Assembly (NCBI RefSeq): GCF_006539185.1
Contig: NZ_BJMN01000027.1
Coordinates: forward strand, 62,001 to 126,000
Length of the DNA: 64,000 bases
Reading direction: 5' to 3'
Source: Streptomyces gardneri
Lineage (GTDB): Bacteria > Actinomycetota > Actinomycetes > Streptomycetales > Streptomycetaceae
In this document: positions 14,133 to 21,935 of the stretch, one piece after another
Position numbering within the stretch: the first letter of the stretch is position 1
How the letters are laid out: each line of letters starts with the position of its first letter
Translations under genes and position numbers: made by a program
The notes under the pieces: generated by a model
Seen by the model: only the letters and a program-made list of their open reading frames with translations
What the model was told of the DNA's origin: nothing
The model's database searches: none

Positions 14133-15821
14133 ATGTCCGTTGACGACTACTCGGAGAACCCGTTCGCACTCAGCGCCGACGACGCCGCCAAGCTGGACGC
14201 GATCGAGCAGGCGTTACTCGACCCGTCGCCGCGTCGCATCGGCCGGCTCGATCAGTGGGGCCTGGCCGACACCTACGAGGTGCACGCGGAGATCGCCGAG
14301 TACCGGCAGCTCTCGATCGCCATGGCGGACGGGACGATGATCGACGCGTCGCTGAGCCTGCCGCGCAACCTCGCGCCCGGACAGACCTGTCCCGCGATCC
14401 TGATGCCCGCCCCGCTGAACGACCTCGGCCACCGGGCCTACCTCCCCATGATCCCGCGCTGGGCCCTCGGCGGCTACGCCGTCCTGGCCTACAGCCAGCG
14501 CGGCCTGGCCAAGTCCACGGGCGAGATCCACGTCGCCGGACCCCAGGACGTGGCCGACGCCACCGAGATCGTCAACTCGCTGATCCAGATCGAGGGCATC
14601 GACCCGGAGCGGATCGGCTGCTTCGGCGCCTCCTACGGCGCCGGTACGAGCCTGCTGGCCGCCGCGAACGACCTGCGGATCAAGGCCGTGGTCGGCACCA
14701 GCGCCTGGACCGACCTCTTCGCCTCGCTGTACGAGAACGGCACCCGGCACCTGGCGGCCTTCGAGGCGCTGGTGAAGCTGTTCAAGGAAGAACGGTGCTC
14801 GGCGGAGTTCAAGGGCATCATCCAGAAGATCCGCGGCAACATCATCGACGACGAGGTCAGGAAGTTCGCCGGGGACCGGTCGCCTAAGAACCACCTCCAG
14901 GCGTACAACGACCGCCAGGTCCCGATCCTGATGACCACCGCCTGGCACGAGACGATCTTCTCCGTGCCGGCCGTCATCGACACGTTCAACGACCTCACCG
15001 GGCCCAAGTCGCTGCTCGTCCAGATCGGCGACCACGGCAACAGCGAGCTCCCCGGCCTCCTGGGGCTCGTGTCCAAGCCCACGGAGATGGCCTACCGGTG
15101 GATGGACCACCACCTCGGCGGCACCGCCGGCGACGGAGCCCAGCCGCAGTTCGGGGTCCGCTCGGAGTACATGCACAACCTCCTGTCCGACCTCCGCCAC
15201 GAAGACTGGCAGAGCTACGCCCTGCCCAAGAAGCGGTTCCACCTCGCGGACGCCGCCGCCGGTGAGCGCGACGGGCGGATGGCCGAGGGCACGCCTCACC
15301 AGGGCTGGACCCGCTCCGTCAAGGTCGCCGTCCACGACACCGAAGCCGTCGTCGCCCCGAAGCTGATCCAGACCGGCCTCGCCGAGCGGGCGGGCCTCCC
15401 CCACGTCTACAAGACCGCGGACATCGACCGCGGCCTCGCCGCGATCTGGACCACCGCGCCGCTGCCGCAGGCCATGCGCGTCCAGGGCGAGCTGGAGCTG
15501 CGGGTGACCCTGACGCCGCAGGCGCCGGACGCCACGATCGTGGCCTACCTGATGGACTGCGACCCGGCCACCGGCACGGCCAACATCATCACGAACGCGC
15601 CCTGCACGGTCACCAACGAGGAGCCCGGCCAGGCCACGACGGTGACCTTCCCCCTCCAGCCGGCCCACTACGTCCTGCGCAAGGGCCACCAGCTCCAGCT
15701 GATCATCGACACCCACGACCAGTTCTACGCCGGCGCCAACCGCGCGCCGTCCAGCATCGACCTCACCTCCCCGCAGGGCAGCGAGTCGTACCTCGACATC
15801 CCGCTCAGCACCCTGTCGTAG
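14133..15821 (+). CDS. CocE/NonD family hydrolase (X-Pro dipeptidyl-peptidase S15 type)
   Basis: A 562-residue alpha/beta hydrolase. The nucleophile is probably Ser167 in GCFGASYGAGTS. The likely acid lies in the TTAWHETIFS/DTFND region and the catalytic His in QIGDHGNSE. Residues from about 340 match the C-terminal jelly-roll domain of the X-Pro dipeptidyl-peptidase/cocaine-esterase family (MRVQGELELRVTL, YVLRKGHQLQLIIDTHDQFYAG). No signal peptide is visible, so it probably acts in the cytosol on an ester or peptide not predictable here. A GGAAGG site precedes the ATG. It is monocistronic and ends in a terminator. Confidence 0.85.
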   Translation: MSVDDYSENPFALSADDAAKLDAIEQALLDPSPRRIGRLDQWGLADTYEVHAEIAEYRQLSIAMADGTMIDASLSLPRNLAPGQTCPAILMPAPLNDLGHRAYLPMIPRWALGGYAVLAYSQRGLAKSTGEIHVAGPQDVADATEIVNSLIQIEGIDPERIGCFGASYGAGTSLLAAANDLRIKAVVGTSAWTDLFASLYENGTRHLAAFEALVKLFKEERCSAEFKGIIQKIRGNIIDDEVRKFAGDRSPKNHLQAYNDRQVPILMTTAWHETIFSVPAVIDTFNDLTGPKSLLVQIGDHGNSELPGLLGLVSKPTEMAYRWMDHHLGGTAGDGAQPQFGVRSEYMHNLLSDLRHEDWQSYALPKKRFHLADAAAGERDGRMAEGTPHQGWTRSVKVAVHDTEAVVAPKLIQTGLAERAGLPHVYKTADIDRGLAAIWTTAPLPQAMRVQGELELRVTLTPQAPDATIVAYLMDCDPATGTANIITNAPCTVTNEEPGQATTVTFPLQPAHYVLRKGHQLQLIIDTHDQFYAGANRAPSSIDLTSPQGSESYLDIPLSTLS

Positions 15822-15832
15822 CCCCCGCACGA

Positions 15833-15872
15833 GGAACGCCCGGCCGGAGGTCCCCTCCCGGCCGGGCGTTCC
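15833..15872 (+). terminator. terminator of the CocE-like gene
   Basis: A 15-bp perfect stem (ggaacgcccggccgg at 15833-15847, ccggccgggcgttcc at 15858-15872) with a 10-nt loop starts 12 bases past the stop codon. It also faces the convergent small gene at 15893. Confidence 0.75.
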
Positions 15873-15892
15873 GCGTTCCGCGTCGGGCGCTC

Positions 15893-16108
15893 TCAGGGCA
15901 CCTCGCCACGGCTCCGCGCGTTCACGTGGGCCGTGGCGGCGCTCAGCCGCTCGGACGAGGTCGCCTCGCGCACGCCCTCGGGCTCCACGTCCCACTCGCG
16001 CCCGCCGCCGAGCGGGCGGATCTGGACGTAGGGCCCTTCGTGCCCCATGACTCTTCCGACCCGTCCGGTGCGGATCTCCACGACGTACGACCCGATGGGC
16101 AGTGTCAT
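15893..16108 (-). CDS. small hypothetical protein, SH3-like beta protein
   Basis: A 71-residue protein. The first 45 residues (LPIGSYVVEIRTGRVGRVMG, YVQIRPLGGGREWDVEP) suggest a small KOW/SH3-like beta barrel; the rest is polar and helical. Similar proteins are, as I recall, common beside XRE-DUF397 pairs in Streptomyces, but no function is known. The ATG at 16108 has GGAGGA upstream and overlaps the stop of the preceding 73-residue gene by 4 bp (ATGA), implying translational coupling. The longer frame from 16174 overlaps coding sequence and was rejected. Confidence 0.65.
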   Translation of the reverse strand: MTLPIGSYVVEIRTGRVGRVMGHEGPYVQIRPLGGGREWDVEPEGVREATSSERLSAATAHVNARSRGEVP

Positions 16109-16326
16109 GTCCTGTTCTCCTCCCCCGGCAGTAGGGCGGCGGCGATGAGCCGCGCCGTTTCCGCCGTGCAGCATCCCAATTCGACGAGCGGCCTCGGGGG
16201 GTCGGCGGCGAGGGTGACGACGTCGAGCCCGAGCGAGGGAAGAGTGATTCCCGCCCTCGCGAGCGCCTCGCGCAATTCCGTCACTGCCTCTTGCGTGGCT
16301 TCGATGGCCCCCGTGGTCGTCTTCAT
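16105..16326 (-). CDS. small hypothetical protein
   Basis: A 73-residue protein with a helical, Ala/Glu-rich first half and a second half containing DPPRPLVELGCCTAETARLIAAAL. The adjacent Cys-Cys and a hydrophobic end are its only distinctive features. The start at 16326 follows GGAAG at good spacing; an alternative Met at 16365 adds MDSERHTLVKEDI. It is the first gene of a two-gene unit, coupled to the 71-residue gene by an ATGA overlap. It is divergent from the XRE-DUF5753 regulator, with which it probably forms one accessory module. Confidence 0.6.
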   Translation of the reverse strand: MKTTTGAIEATQEAVTELREALARAGITLPSLGLDVVTLAADPPRPLVELGCCTAETARLIAAALLPGEENRT

Positions 16327-16458
16327 GATGTCTTCCTTCACCAACGTATGCCTTTCTGAATCCATTTCCCGCTTCGCCTCACCAGGGTGGGCCCGGATCC
16401 GTAGAATCGGCAGATGCGCAGGTCGTACAACTGCGGCGTAGGGTTGGGGAGTTAATCC

Positions 16459-17292
16459 ATGGCCAAGGGCAAGCAGGACGAGGCTTGGGAGTTCTTCGGG
16501 GAGCTCCTCAAGGAGCGCCGGGAAGCTGCGGGGCTCTCGCAGAGCGAGCTGGGCAGACGGGTGTTCGTTTCTGGCGGATACATCGGACTATTCGAGCAGG
16601 GAATTCGAAAGCCCCAGCTGGACGTGGCCGAGCGGCTCGACGAGGTGCTACAAACCGGCGGTATTTTCGAACGAACGTGGCGCAAACTCATCGACAAGTC
16701 GCCGTACGCTTCCTATTTTCAGGCCACTGCCGACCTGGAGGACATCGCCACAAAGATCTGCGAGTTCGAGTCCACCGCCATCCCAGGTCTCCTCCAGACA
16801 CCGGCGTACGCAGAGGCCGTCATCCACGCAAGCAACCCGCTCGCCACCGACGAGTACGTCGCAGACACGGTCAAGGGCCGGATAAGGCGCTCCGCGATTC
16901 TCAAGGACGCCACAAGGCCCATGTACTGGGTGATCCTGCACGAAACGGCCTTGCGCATCCCGGTGGGTGGACCGGCGGTCATGGCCGAGCAACTGGACCA
17001 CCTCGTGGCCCAGGCACGCGCGCGCGTGGTCCTGATCCAAGTGCTGCCGTACGCAGCGGGCGCCTACCCTCAGATGGGCAAGCCGCTCAAGCTCATGGAG
17101 TTCGCGGACGCTCCCCCAACCGCCTATACAGAGGCGGTGTATTCGGGAAATCTGCTGGACGATCCGGCGGTGGTGAAGCGCGCGCAGGGCACCTACGATC
17201 TGCTCAGGGCCGCCGCTCTGTCGCCGGAGGCGTCCCTGGCCCTGGTCGAATCGGCGGCGGAGGACTACAGACGATGCGCGCGTACGACCTGA
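16459..17292 (+). CDS. XRE-family regulator with DUF5753 domain
   Basis: A 277-residue regulator. The helix-turn-helix occupies about residues 10-65 (FFGELLKERREAAGLSQSELGRRVFVSGGYIGLFEQGIRKP). The rest is the DUF5753 effector domain with YFQATADLEDIATKICEFESTAIPGLLQTPAYAEAV, LHETALRIPVGGPAVMAEQL and AYTEAVYSGNLLDDPAVV. Streptomycetes carry dozens of such regulators paired with DUF397 proteins, as here. A GGGGAG site precedes the ATG and a TAGAAT -10-like element is at 16402-16407. The 5' half (about 16440-16760) is visibly less GC-rich, with more A/T at third codon positions than neighbouring genes, suggesting recent acquisition. Confidence 0.9.
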   Translation: MAKGKQDEAWEFFGELLKERREAAGLSQSELGRRVFVSGGYIGLFEQGIRKPQLDVAERLDEVLQTGGIFERTWRKLIDKSPYASYFQATADLEDIATKICEFESTAIPGLLQTPAYAEAVIHASNPLATDEYVADTVKGRIRRSAILKDATRPMYWVILHETALRIPVGGPAVMAEQLDHLVAQARARVVLIQVLPYAAGAYPQMGKPLKLMEFADAPPTAYTEAVYSGNLLDDPAVVKRAQGTYDLLRAAALSPEASLALVESAAEDYRRCARTT

Positions 17293-17474
17293 GCAACGCC
17301 CGCTGGCGCAAGAGCTCCTACAGCGACGGCGACGGCGGCAACTGTGTCGAGGTCCTCGACGACGTCCCCGGCGTCGTCCCCGTCCGCGACAGCAAGAACC
17401 CCACCGGCCCCGCCCTCCTCGTCCCGGCCGCCGCCTGGTCCGCCTTCGTCACCGGTATCACCGCCTGCGACTGA
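17274..17474 (+). CDS. DUF397 domain-containing protein
   Basis: A 66-residue protein consisting only of the DUF397 domain: WRKSSYSDGDGGNCVEV, VPVRDSKNPTGPALLVPAAAWSAFV. Its ATG lies inside the end of the preceding XRE gene (19-bp overlap) with a GGAGG site at 17259-17263, so the two are translationally coupled. DUF397 proteins (the BldB-related group) often work with their XRE partner as antagonist or co-factor; that role is inferred here from family and context. Confidence 0.9.
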   Translation: MRAYDLSNARWRKSSYSDGDGGNCVEVLDDVPGVVPVRDSKNPTGPALLVPAAAWSAFVTGITACD

Positions 17475-17514
17475 GCGACTTCACGGACCGTCAGCGCGCC
17501 CCTACGATCGCGCC

Positions 17515-18327
17515 ATGTCGATCACGCCGTCCATACCCGCCATCAGAGGCCCCCAGGGCACCGGCCTGCGCGCCGAGGGCGATGCCCTGCTCCTGCGTCG
17601 CCCCCAGGAGGAGATGCACATCCCCCTGAAGGCCATCGGGCGTGTCCGCGCCGAGGGGCGGGCCGTCGCCATCGAGCTGACCGCCGCCGCCGGGGCCGTA
17701 CCGGCGGTCCACCGGTACGAGGACGTGGACGAGGCCGCCGCGACGGCGTTCGCCGAAGCCGTGAACGCGGCCCTGCCGGAGGAGAAGGAGGCGGTGGACG
17801 GCACCCGGTACCTCTCGGGCAACCGCCTGACCGACCTGCACGTGACGAAGCTCTTCCGCCGGCTCAAGCGGGCGGCGCTCTACGGCGCCCTCGTGATCGT
17901 CGCCCTGTGCGTGCTCCTGATCGCCACCGGCCACGCGGTCGCCGGCGTCGCGATGATTCCGGGCGGTGCTTTCGCGCTGTTCTTCCTGGTGATCGGCTCG
18001 GGGGCCGGCTACCCCTCGTACGAGGAGTGGCATCTGCGCAAGCGCGGTGTCACGGTCGCCGCCGAGCAGGTCCCGGGCGAGCCGGGCATGTACGTCTACG
18101 TCGACCCCGTCGGGCTGCACCGCACCGTGCGGAAGTTCGCCGGCACCTGGACCATCGATGTCGCCTACGATCCGCAGGACCCGGGGCGTGTGGTCGTCCT
18201 CCGGTCGCGGGGCCGGCGGTGGCTGGACATCGGCCTGGTGGCGTCGGGGATCGGCATCGGCCTGCTCGCCGCGGCCGGGGTGCTCACGGTCGCGGTCCTC
18301 GGGTTCCTCGGCATGAGCGGCCTCTGA
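17515..18327 (+). CDS. hypothetical membrane protein
   Basis: A 270-residue protein. Residues 1-115 are soluble and look like a PH-like beta domain (LRAEGDALLLRRPQEEMHIPLKAIGRVRAEG). Two membrane segments follow (about 122-140, 146-162), then a second soluble beta domain with YVYVDPVGLHRTVRKFAGTWTIDVAYDPQDPGRVVVLRSRG, and a last pair of hydrophobic stretches ending in AVLGFLGMSGL. The DPQDP-x-R-V-V-V segment recalls DUF3592-type membrane proteins. Its function is unknown. It begins 40 bp after DUF397 but is probably separate. The start was set at ATG 17515. Confidence 0.65.
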   Translation: MSITPSIPAIRGPQGTGLRAEGDALLLRRPQEEMHIPLKAIGRVRAEGRAVAIELTAAAGAVPAVHRYEDVDEAAATAFAEAVNAALPEEKEAVDGTRYLSGNRLTDLHVTKLFRRLKRAALYGALVIVALCVLLIATGHAVAGVAMIPGGAFALFFLVIGSGAGYPSYEEWHLRKRGVTVAAEQVPGEPGMYVYVDPVGLHRTVRKFAGTWTIDVAYDPQDPGRVVVLRSRGRRWLDIGLVASGIGIGLLAAAGVLTVAVLGFLGMSGL

Positions 18328-18333
18328 CCCCCA

Positions 18334-18376
18334 CCCCCTATAGGACCCCCTATAGACCCCATAAGTTCGCCTTATG
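18334..18376. repeat. CTATAG direct repeats and small inverted repeat
   Basis: The 10-mer ccccctatag occurs at 18334-18343 and 18346-18355, a 12-bp period, and is followed by cataag/cttatg (18360-18365 and 18371-18376) as an inverted repeat. The A/T-rich palindromes stand out against the GC-rich background. They could be a weak terminator for the membrane-protein gene or regulator sites for the reductase gene downstream. Confidence 0.4.
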
Positions 18377-18415
18377 AGTCCATAGACCGGGCCCGGGTAC
18401 CACTTTGCGCGTGTT

Positions 18416-18434
18416 GTTATTTAGGGTGACCTAA
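18416..18434 (+). promoter_or_regulatory. DmdR/IdeR-type iron-box-like site
   Basis: gTTATTTAGGGTGACCTAA matches the actinobacterial iron-box consensus (about TTAGGTTAGGCTCACCTAA, from memory) at 13 of 19 positions, with the right half nearly complete. It lies about 47 bp upstream of the FprA-like reductase ATG. It predicts iron-dependent repression of that gene. Confidence 0.5.
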
Positions 18435-18480
18435 GTGTCGGCGGCTCCGCCGCCACCTCGCTTGCGAAGGGAATCCCGTC

Positions 18481-19851
18481 ATGCCCCGCCCCCTCCGGGT
18501 CGCGATCGTCGGCGCCGGCCCCGCCGGAATCTACGCCGCCGATGCGCTGCTGAAGTCCGAGGTCGCCGCCGAACCGGGCGTGTCCATCGATCTCTTCGAG
18601 CGGATGCCGGCCCCCTTCGGCCTCATCCGCTACGGCGTCGCCCCCGACCACCCGCGGATCAAGGGCATCGTCAACGCCCTCCACCAGGTCCTCGACAAGC
18701 CGCAGGTCCGCCTCTTCGGCAACGTGAACTACGGCACCGACGTCCACCTCGACGACCTGCGCTCCTTCTACGACGCGGTGGTCTTCTCCACCGGCGCCAT
18801 GTTCGACCGCGAGCTCCGCATACCGGGCGTCGAGCTCGACGGTTCGTACGGCGCCGCCGACTTCGCCTCCTGGTACGACGGCCACCCGGACGTCCCGCGG
18901 ACCTGGCCCCTGGAGGCCGAGAAGGTCGCGGTCCTCGGCGTCGGCAACGTGGCGCTCGACATCGCGCGCATCCTCGCCAAGACGGCGGACGAGCTCCTCC
19001 CGACCGAGATCCCGGCCAACGTCTACTACGGCCTCAAGGTCAACAAGGCCGTCGAGATCCACGTCTTCGGCCGTCGTGGCCCGGCCCAGGCCAAGTTCAG
19101 CCCCATGGAGCTGCGCGAGCTGGACCACTCCCCCACCATCGAGGTCATCGTCAACCCCGAGGACATCGACTACGACGAGGGCTCGATCGCCGAGCGGCGC
19201 AAGAACAAGCAGACCGACATGGTCGCGAAGACCCTGGAGAAATGGGCGATCCGCGACGTCGGCGACCGCCCCCACAAGCTCTTCCTGCACTTCTTCGAGT
19301 CGCCGGTCGAGATCCTCGGCGAGGACGGCCAGGTCGTCGGTCTCCGCACCGAGCGCACCGAGCTCGACGGCACCGGCAACGTCAAGGGCACCGGCGCCAC
19401 CACCGACTGGGACGTCTCCGCCGTCTACCGCGCGGTCGGCTACCTCTCCGACGAGCTCCCGAAGATCCCGTGGGACACCACGACCGGCACCATCCCCGAC
19501 CAGGGCGGCCGCGTGATCGAGGAGTCCGGCGAGCACATGGCCTCCACGTACTGCACCGGCTGGATCCGGCGCGGCCCCGTCGGCCTCATCGGCCACACCA
19601 AGGGCGACGCCAACGAGACCGTCGCGAACCTCCTGGACGACTTCGCGAACGGCCGTCTGCTGACGCCCGAGACCCCTGAGACGGACGCGGTCGTGTCCTT
19701 CCTGGAGGGCAAGGGCATCACGTACACGACGTGGGAGGGCTGGTACGCCCTGGACGCCGCCGAGAAGGCGCTCGGCGAGCCGCAGGGCCGCGAGCGCGTG
19801 AAGATCGTCGAGCGCGAGGACATGCTGCGCGCGAGCGGCGCCATCCAGTAG
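18481..19851 (+). CDS. fprA: FAD-dependent NADP reductase, FprA/adrenodoxin-reductase type
   Basis: A 456-residue ferredoxin/NADP reductase. The FAD-binding GxGxxG is VAIVGAGPAGIYAADAL (about 8-24), followed by FERMPAPFGLIRYGVAPDHPRIKGI, a hallmark of adrenodoxin reductase-like enzymes. The NADP-binding motif is VAVLGVGNVALDIARIL (about 147-163). GRRGPAQAKFSPMELREL and GWIRRGPVGLIGHTKGDANETV are further signatures. It would pass electrons between NADPH and ferredoxins, for cytochromes P450 or iron metabolism. The ATG at 18481 was chosen from the family start. It has its own promoter region with an iron-box-like sequence. The next gene begins 60 bp downstream behind a strong hairpin. Confidence 0.9.
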   Translation: MPRPLRVAIVGAGPAGIYAADALLKSEVAAEPGVSIDLFERMPAPFGLIRYGVAPDHPRIKGIVNALHQVLDKPQVRLFGNVNYGTDVHLDDLRSFYDAVVFSTGAMFDRELRIPGVELDGSYGAADFASWYDGHPDVPRTWPLEAEKVAVLGVGNVALDIARILAKTADELLPTEIPANVYYGLKVNKAVEIHVFGRRGPAQAKFSPMELRELDHSPTIEVIVNPEDIDYDEGSIAERRKNKQTDMVAKTLEKWAIRDVGDRPHKLFLHFFESPVEILGEDGQVVGLRTERTELDGTGNVKGTGATTDWDVSAVYRAVGYLSDELPKIPWDTTTGTIPDQGGRVIEESGEHMASTYCTGWIRRGPVGLIGHTKGDANETVANLLDDFANGRLLTPETPETDAVVSFLEGKGITYTTWEGWYALDAAEKALGEPQGRERVKIVEREDMLRASGAIQ

Positions 19852-19861
19852 TCACGCGAGC

Positions 19862-19909
19862 CTTCGCCTCTTCCCGGTCCTACCCTGAAAGGACCGGGAA
19901 GAGGCGAAG
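19862..19909 (+). terminator. 20-bp hairpin between fprA-like gene and LuxR gene
   Basis: Arms 19862-19881 and 19890-19909 are perfect 20-bp reverse complements around the loop accctgaa. The hairpin starts 10 bases after the reductase stop and ends two bases before the LuxR ATG, and it includes the only ribosome-binding-like purine stretch (gggaagaggcgaag). It may terminate fprA transcription and also hide the LuxR start from ribosomes in any read-through RNA. Confidence 0.6.
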
Positions 19910-19911
19910 CC

Positions 19912-21684
19912 ATGTCCGCACCCACTCTCCACCCAGCGCACACCGCCGACGCGGTCGAGCGCGCCCGGGACGCGGCCGAGCGGGAGTCCTGGGCCGAGGC
20001 GTACGCGCTGCTGCACGCCCACGACCTGCACCCCTCCCGCGCGCTGACCGCCGACGACCTGTCCGTCCTCGCCGACGCCGCCTGGTGGTCGGGGCACATC
20101 GACGAGTCCGTCACCGCCCGCCTCCGCGCCCACGCCGCCTTCCTCGCGGCCGGTGACCACCGGGGCGCCGGGCTCGCCGCCTGGTGGCTGCACTACGAGT
20201 ACCGCAGCCTCGGGCGGCCCGCCGCCGCGGCCGGCTGGCTCCACCGCTCCCGGCACCACCTGGAGGACCAGCCGCCCTGCCCGGAGCAGTGCTTCCTGGC
20301 CTGGACGGACGCCGAGGAGGCCGAGCAGCACGGCGACCGGGCCGCCGCTCTCGCCGCGGCCCGCCGGATGACCCGCCTCGCGCTCCGCTCCGCAAGCCCC
20401 GACCTCGTCGCCCTCAGCCGCCAGGCCGAGTCCGCCGTCCTCCTCGCGAACGGCCGCAGGACCGAGGCGCTCGCCCTCCTCGACGACGCGATGTGCGCGG
20501 TCACCGCCGGCGAGCTGAGCGGCGTCTTCACGGGCTGGCTGTACTGCCTGGCCCTCACCCAGTGCATGGAGGCCGCGGACTTCGGCCGGGCCGTGGAGTG
20601 GACGAACGCGGCGATGGAGTGGTGCGGGCCCCCGTGGACGGGCCGCCCGCCGGAAGCGGTGCCGGGGGCCACGTCGGAGACCGGTCCCGAGAGCGGGCCC
20701 GCGAGCCTGACCACGCCCGCCGCCAGGGCCGTGGCCTCCGGCGAGAACCCCTTCCGGGGCGTCTGCCGGGCCCACCGCGTCGAGGTCCTCGACCTCCTCG
20801 GCACCTGGGCGCTCGCTGAGGAGGAGGCGCGGCAGGCGTGCCGGGAGGTGCCGGTGGACTGCCTGGAGTCGGCCGCCGCCGCGTTCTACGCCGCCGGGGA
20901 CGTCCAGCGGCGGCAGGGCCGCCTCGACGAGGCCGCCGTGTCGTACGCGCACGCCCATGAGCTGGGCAGGATCCCGCAGCCGGGGCTCGCGCTGCTGCGC
21001 CTCGCGCAGGGCAGGGCGGACGCGGCCGTCGCGGGCGTCGACCTCGCCCTCGCCTGCCAGAGCGACCCGCGCCACGACCTCCTGGGCCGGGCCCGGCTGC
21101 TCGCCGCCCGCACGGAGGTGGCGCTCGCCGTCCGGGACGTGCCGGGCGCCTCCAAGGCCGCTCGGGAGCTGGACGCGCTGGCCGGGGACGTACCGCTGCT
21201 GCGGGCGACGGCCGACACGGCCCTGGGCGCGGTCGCCCTGGCCGAGGCCCGGTCCGGCCCCGCGCTGCGGCTGCTGCGGCAGGCGCTCGCCGGCTGGCTG
21301 GAGCTCCGCGTCCCGTACGAGGCCGCGCAGGTGCGGATGCTGCTGGCGGCGGCCGACCGGACGGTGGGCGACGAGGAGGCGGCGCGGCTGGAGCTGGCGG
21401 CCGCGCGGACGGTCTTCGAGCGTCTCGGGGCCGTACCGGACGCCCGGCGCGCGGCGGCGCTGCTCTCCGGCGGGAAGCGGCGGCGGCTGCCGGGCGGGCT
21501 CACGGCCCGCGAGGCGGAGGTCCTGCGGCTGGTCGCCGGGGGCGGCACGAACAAGGACATCGCCCAGGCGCTCGTGATCAGCGAGCACACGGTCTCCCGG
21601 CACCTGAACAACATCTTCGCCAAACTGGGCGTGGGCTCCCGAGCCGCCGCGACCGGTTACGCGTACGCCCACGACCTGGTCTGA
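19912..21684 (+). CDS. LuxR-family regulator with TPR-like sensor region
   Basis: A 590-residue protein. Residues 1 to about 520 are Ala/Glu/Arg-rich helical repeats resembling tetratricopeptide units (for example AAWWSGHIDESVTARLRAHAAFLAAGDHRGAGLAAW, LARQAESAVLLANGRRTEALALLDDAM-like stretches). The C-terminus is a LuxR/NarL helix-turn-helix (about 528-585) with LTAREAEVLRLVAGGGTNKDIAQALVISEHTVSRHLNNIFAKL. No Walker A motif is seen, so it is not an intact LAL-type ATPase. It could be a truncated LAL/MalT-like relative. The ATG at 19912 sits directly behind a 20-bp hairpin. It is probably a DNA-binding regulator responding to an unknown partner. Confidence 0.82.
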   Translation: MSAPTLHPAHTADAVERARDAAERESWAEAYALLHAHDLHPSRALTADDLSVLADAAWWSGHIDESVTARLRAHAAFLAAGDHRGAGLAAWWLHYEYRSLGRPAAAAGWLHRSRHHLEDQPPCPEQCFLAWTDAEEAEQHGDRAAALAAARRMTRLALRSASPDLVALSRQAESAVLLANGRRTEALALLDDAMCAVTAGELSGVFTGWLYCLALTQCMEAADFGRAVEWTNAAMEWCGPPWTGRPPEAVPGATSETGPESGPASLTTPAARAVASGENPFRGVCRAHRVEVLDLLGTWALAEEEARQACREVPVDCLESAAAAFYAAGDVQRRQGRLDEAAVSYAHAHELGRIPQPGLALLRLAQGRADAAVAGVDLALACQSDPRHDLLGRARLLAARTEVALAVRDVPGASKAARELDALAGDVPLLRATADTALGAVALAEARSGPALRLLRQALAGWLELRVPYEAAQVRMLLAAADRTVGDEEAARLELAAARTVFERLGAVPDARRAAALLSGGKRRRLPGGLTAREAEVLRLVAGGGTNKDIAQALVISEHTVSRHLNNIFAKLGVGSRAAATGYAYAHDLV

Positions 21685-21778
21685 CCGCGCCCGCCCACCC
21701 GCCTCGACGCGCACCCCGTGCGCTGTACAGCCGGTGCGGGTCCAGGCGCAGAGGGCGGAGGCGCCCGCAACGGCGCCG

Positions 21779-21804
21779 TCCCGTGTGCCCACCCTCCCCC
21801 AGAG
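21779..21804 (+). repeat. dispersed intergenic repeat, copy 1
   Basis: A 26-bp segment in the 251-bp gap between the LuxR gene and the oxidase. It recurs in inverted orientation with a single mismatch at 56990-57015. The tail cctcccccagaggggg can also form a small hairpin. No gene is visible in this gap. Confidence 0.6.
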
Positions 21805-21935
21805 GGGGACCCCCAGCCCAGCGGGACGATTGCCCACACGGGGGGGGGTGGGCCGAACCGCCCATGCCGTTCCCACCCCACCCATGGGCCTTTCCGGCGA
21901 TGCGCGCCCCGGAGGCAGCGGGCTACACCGGAAGC

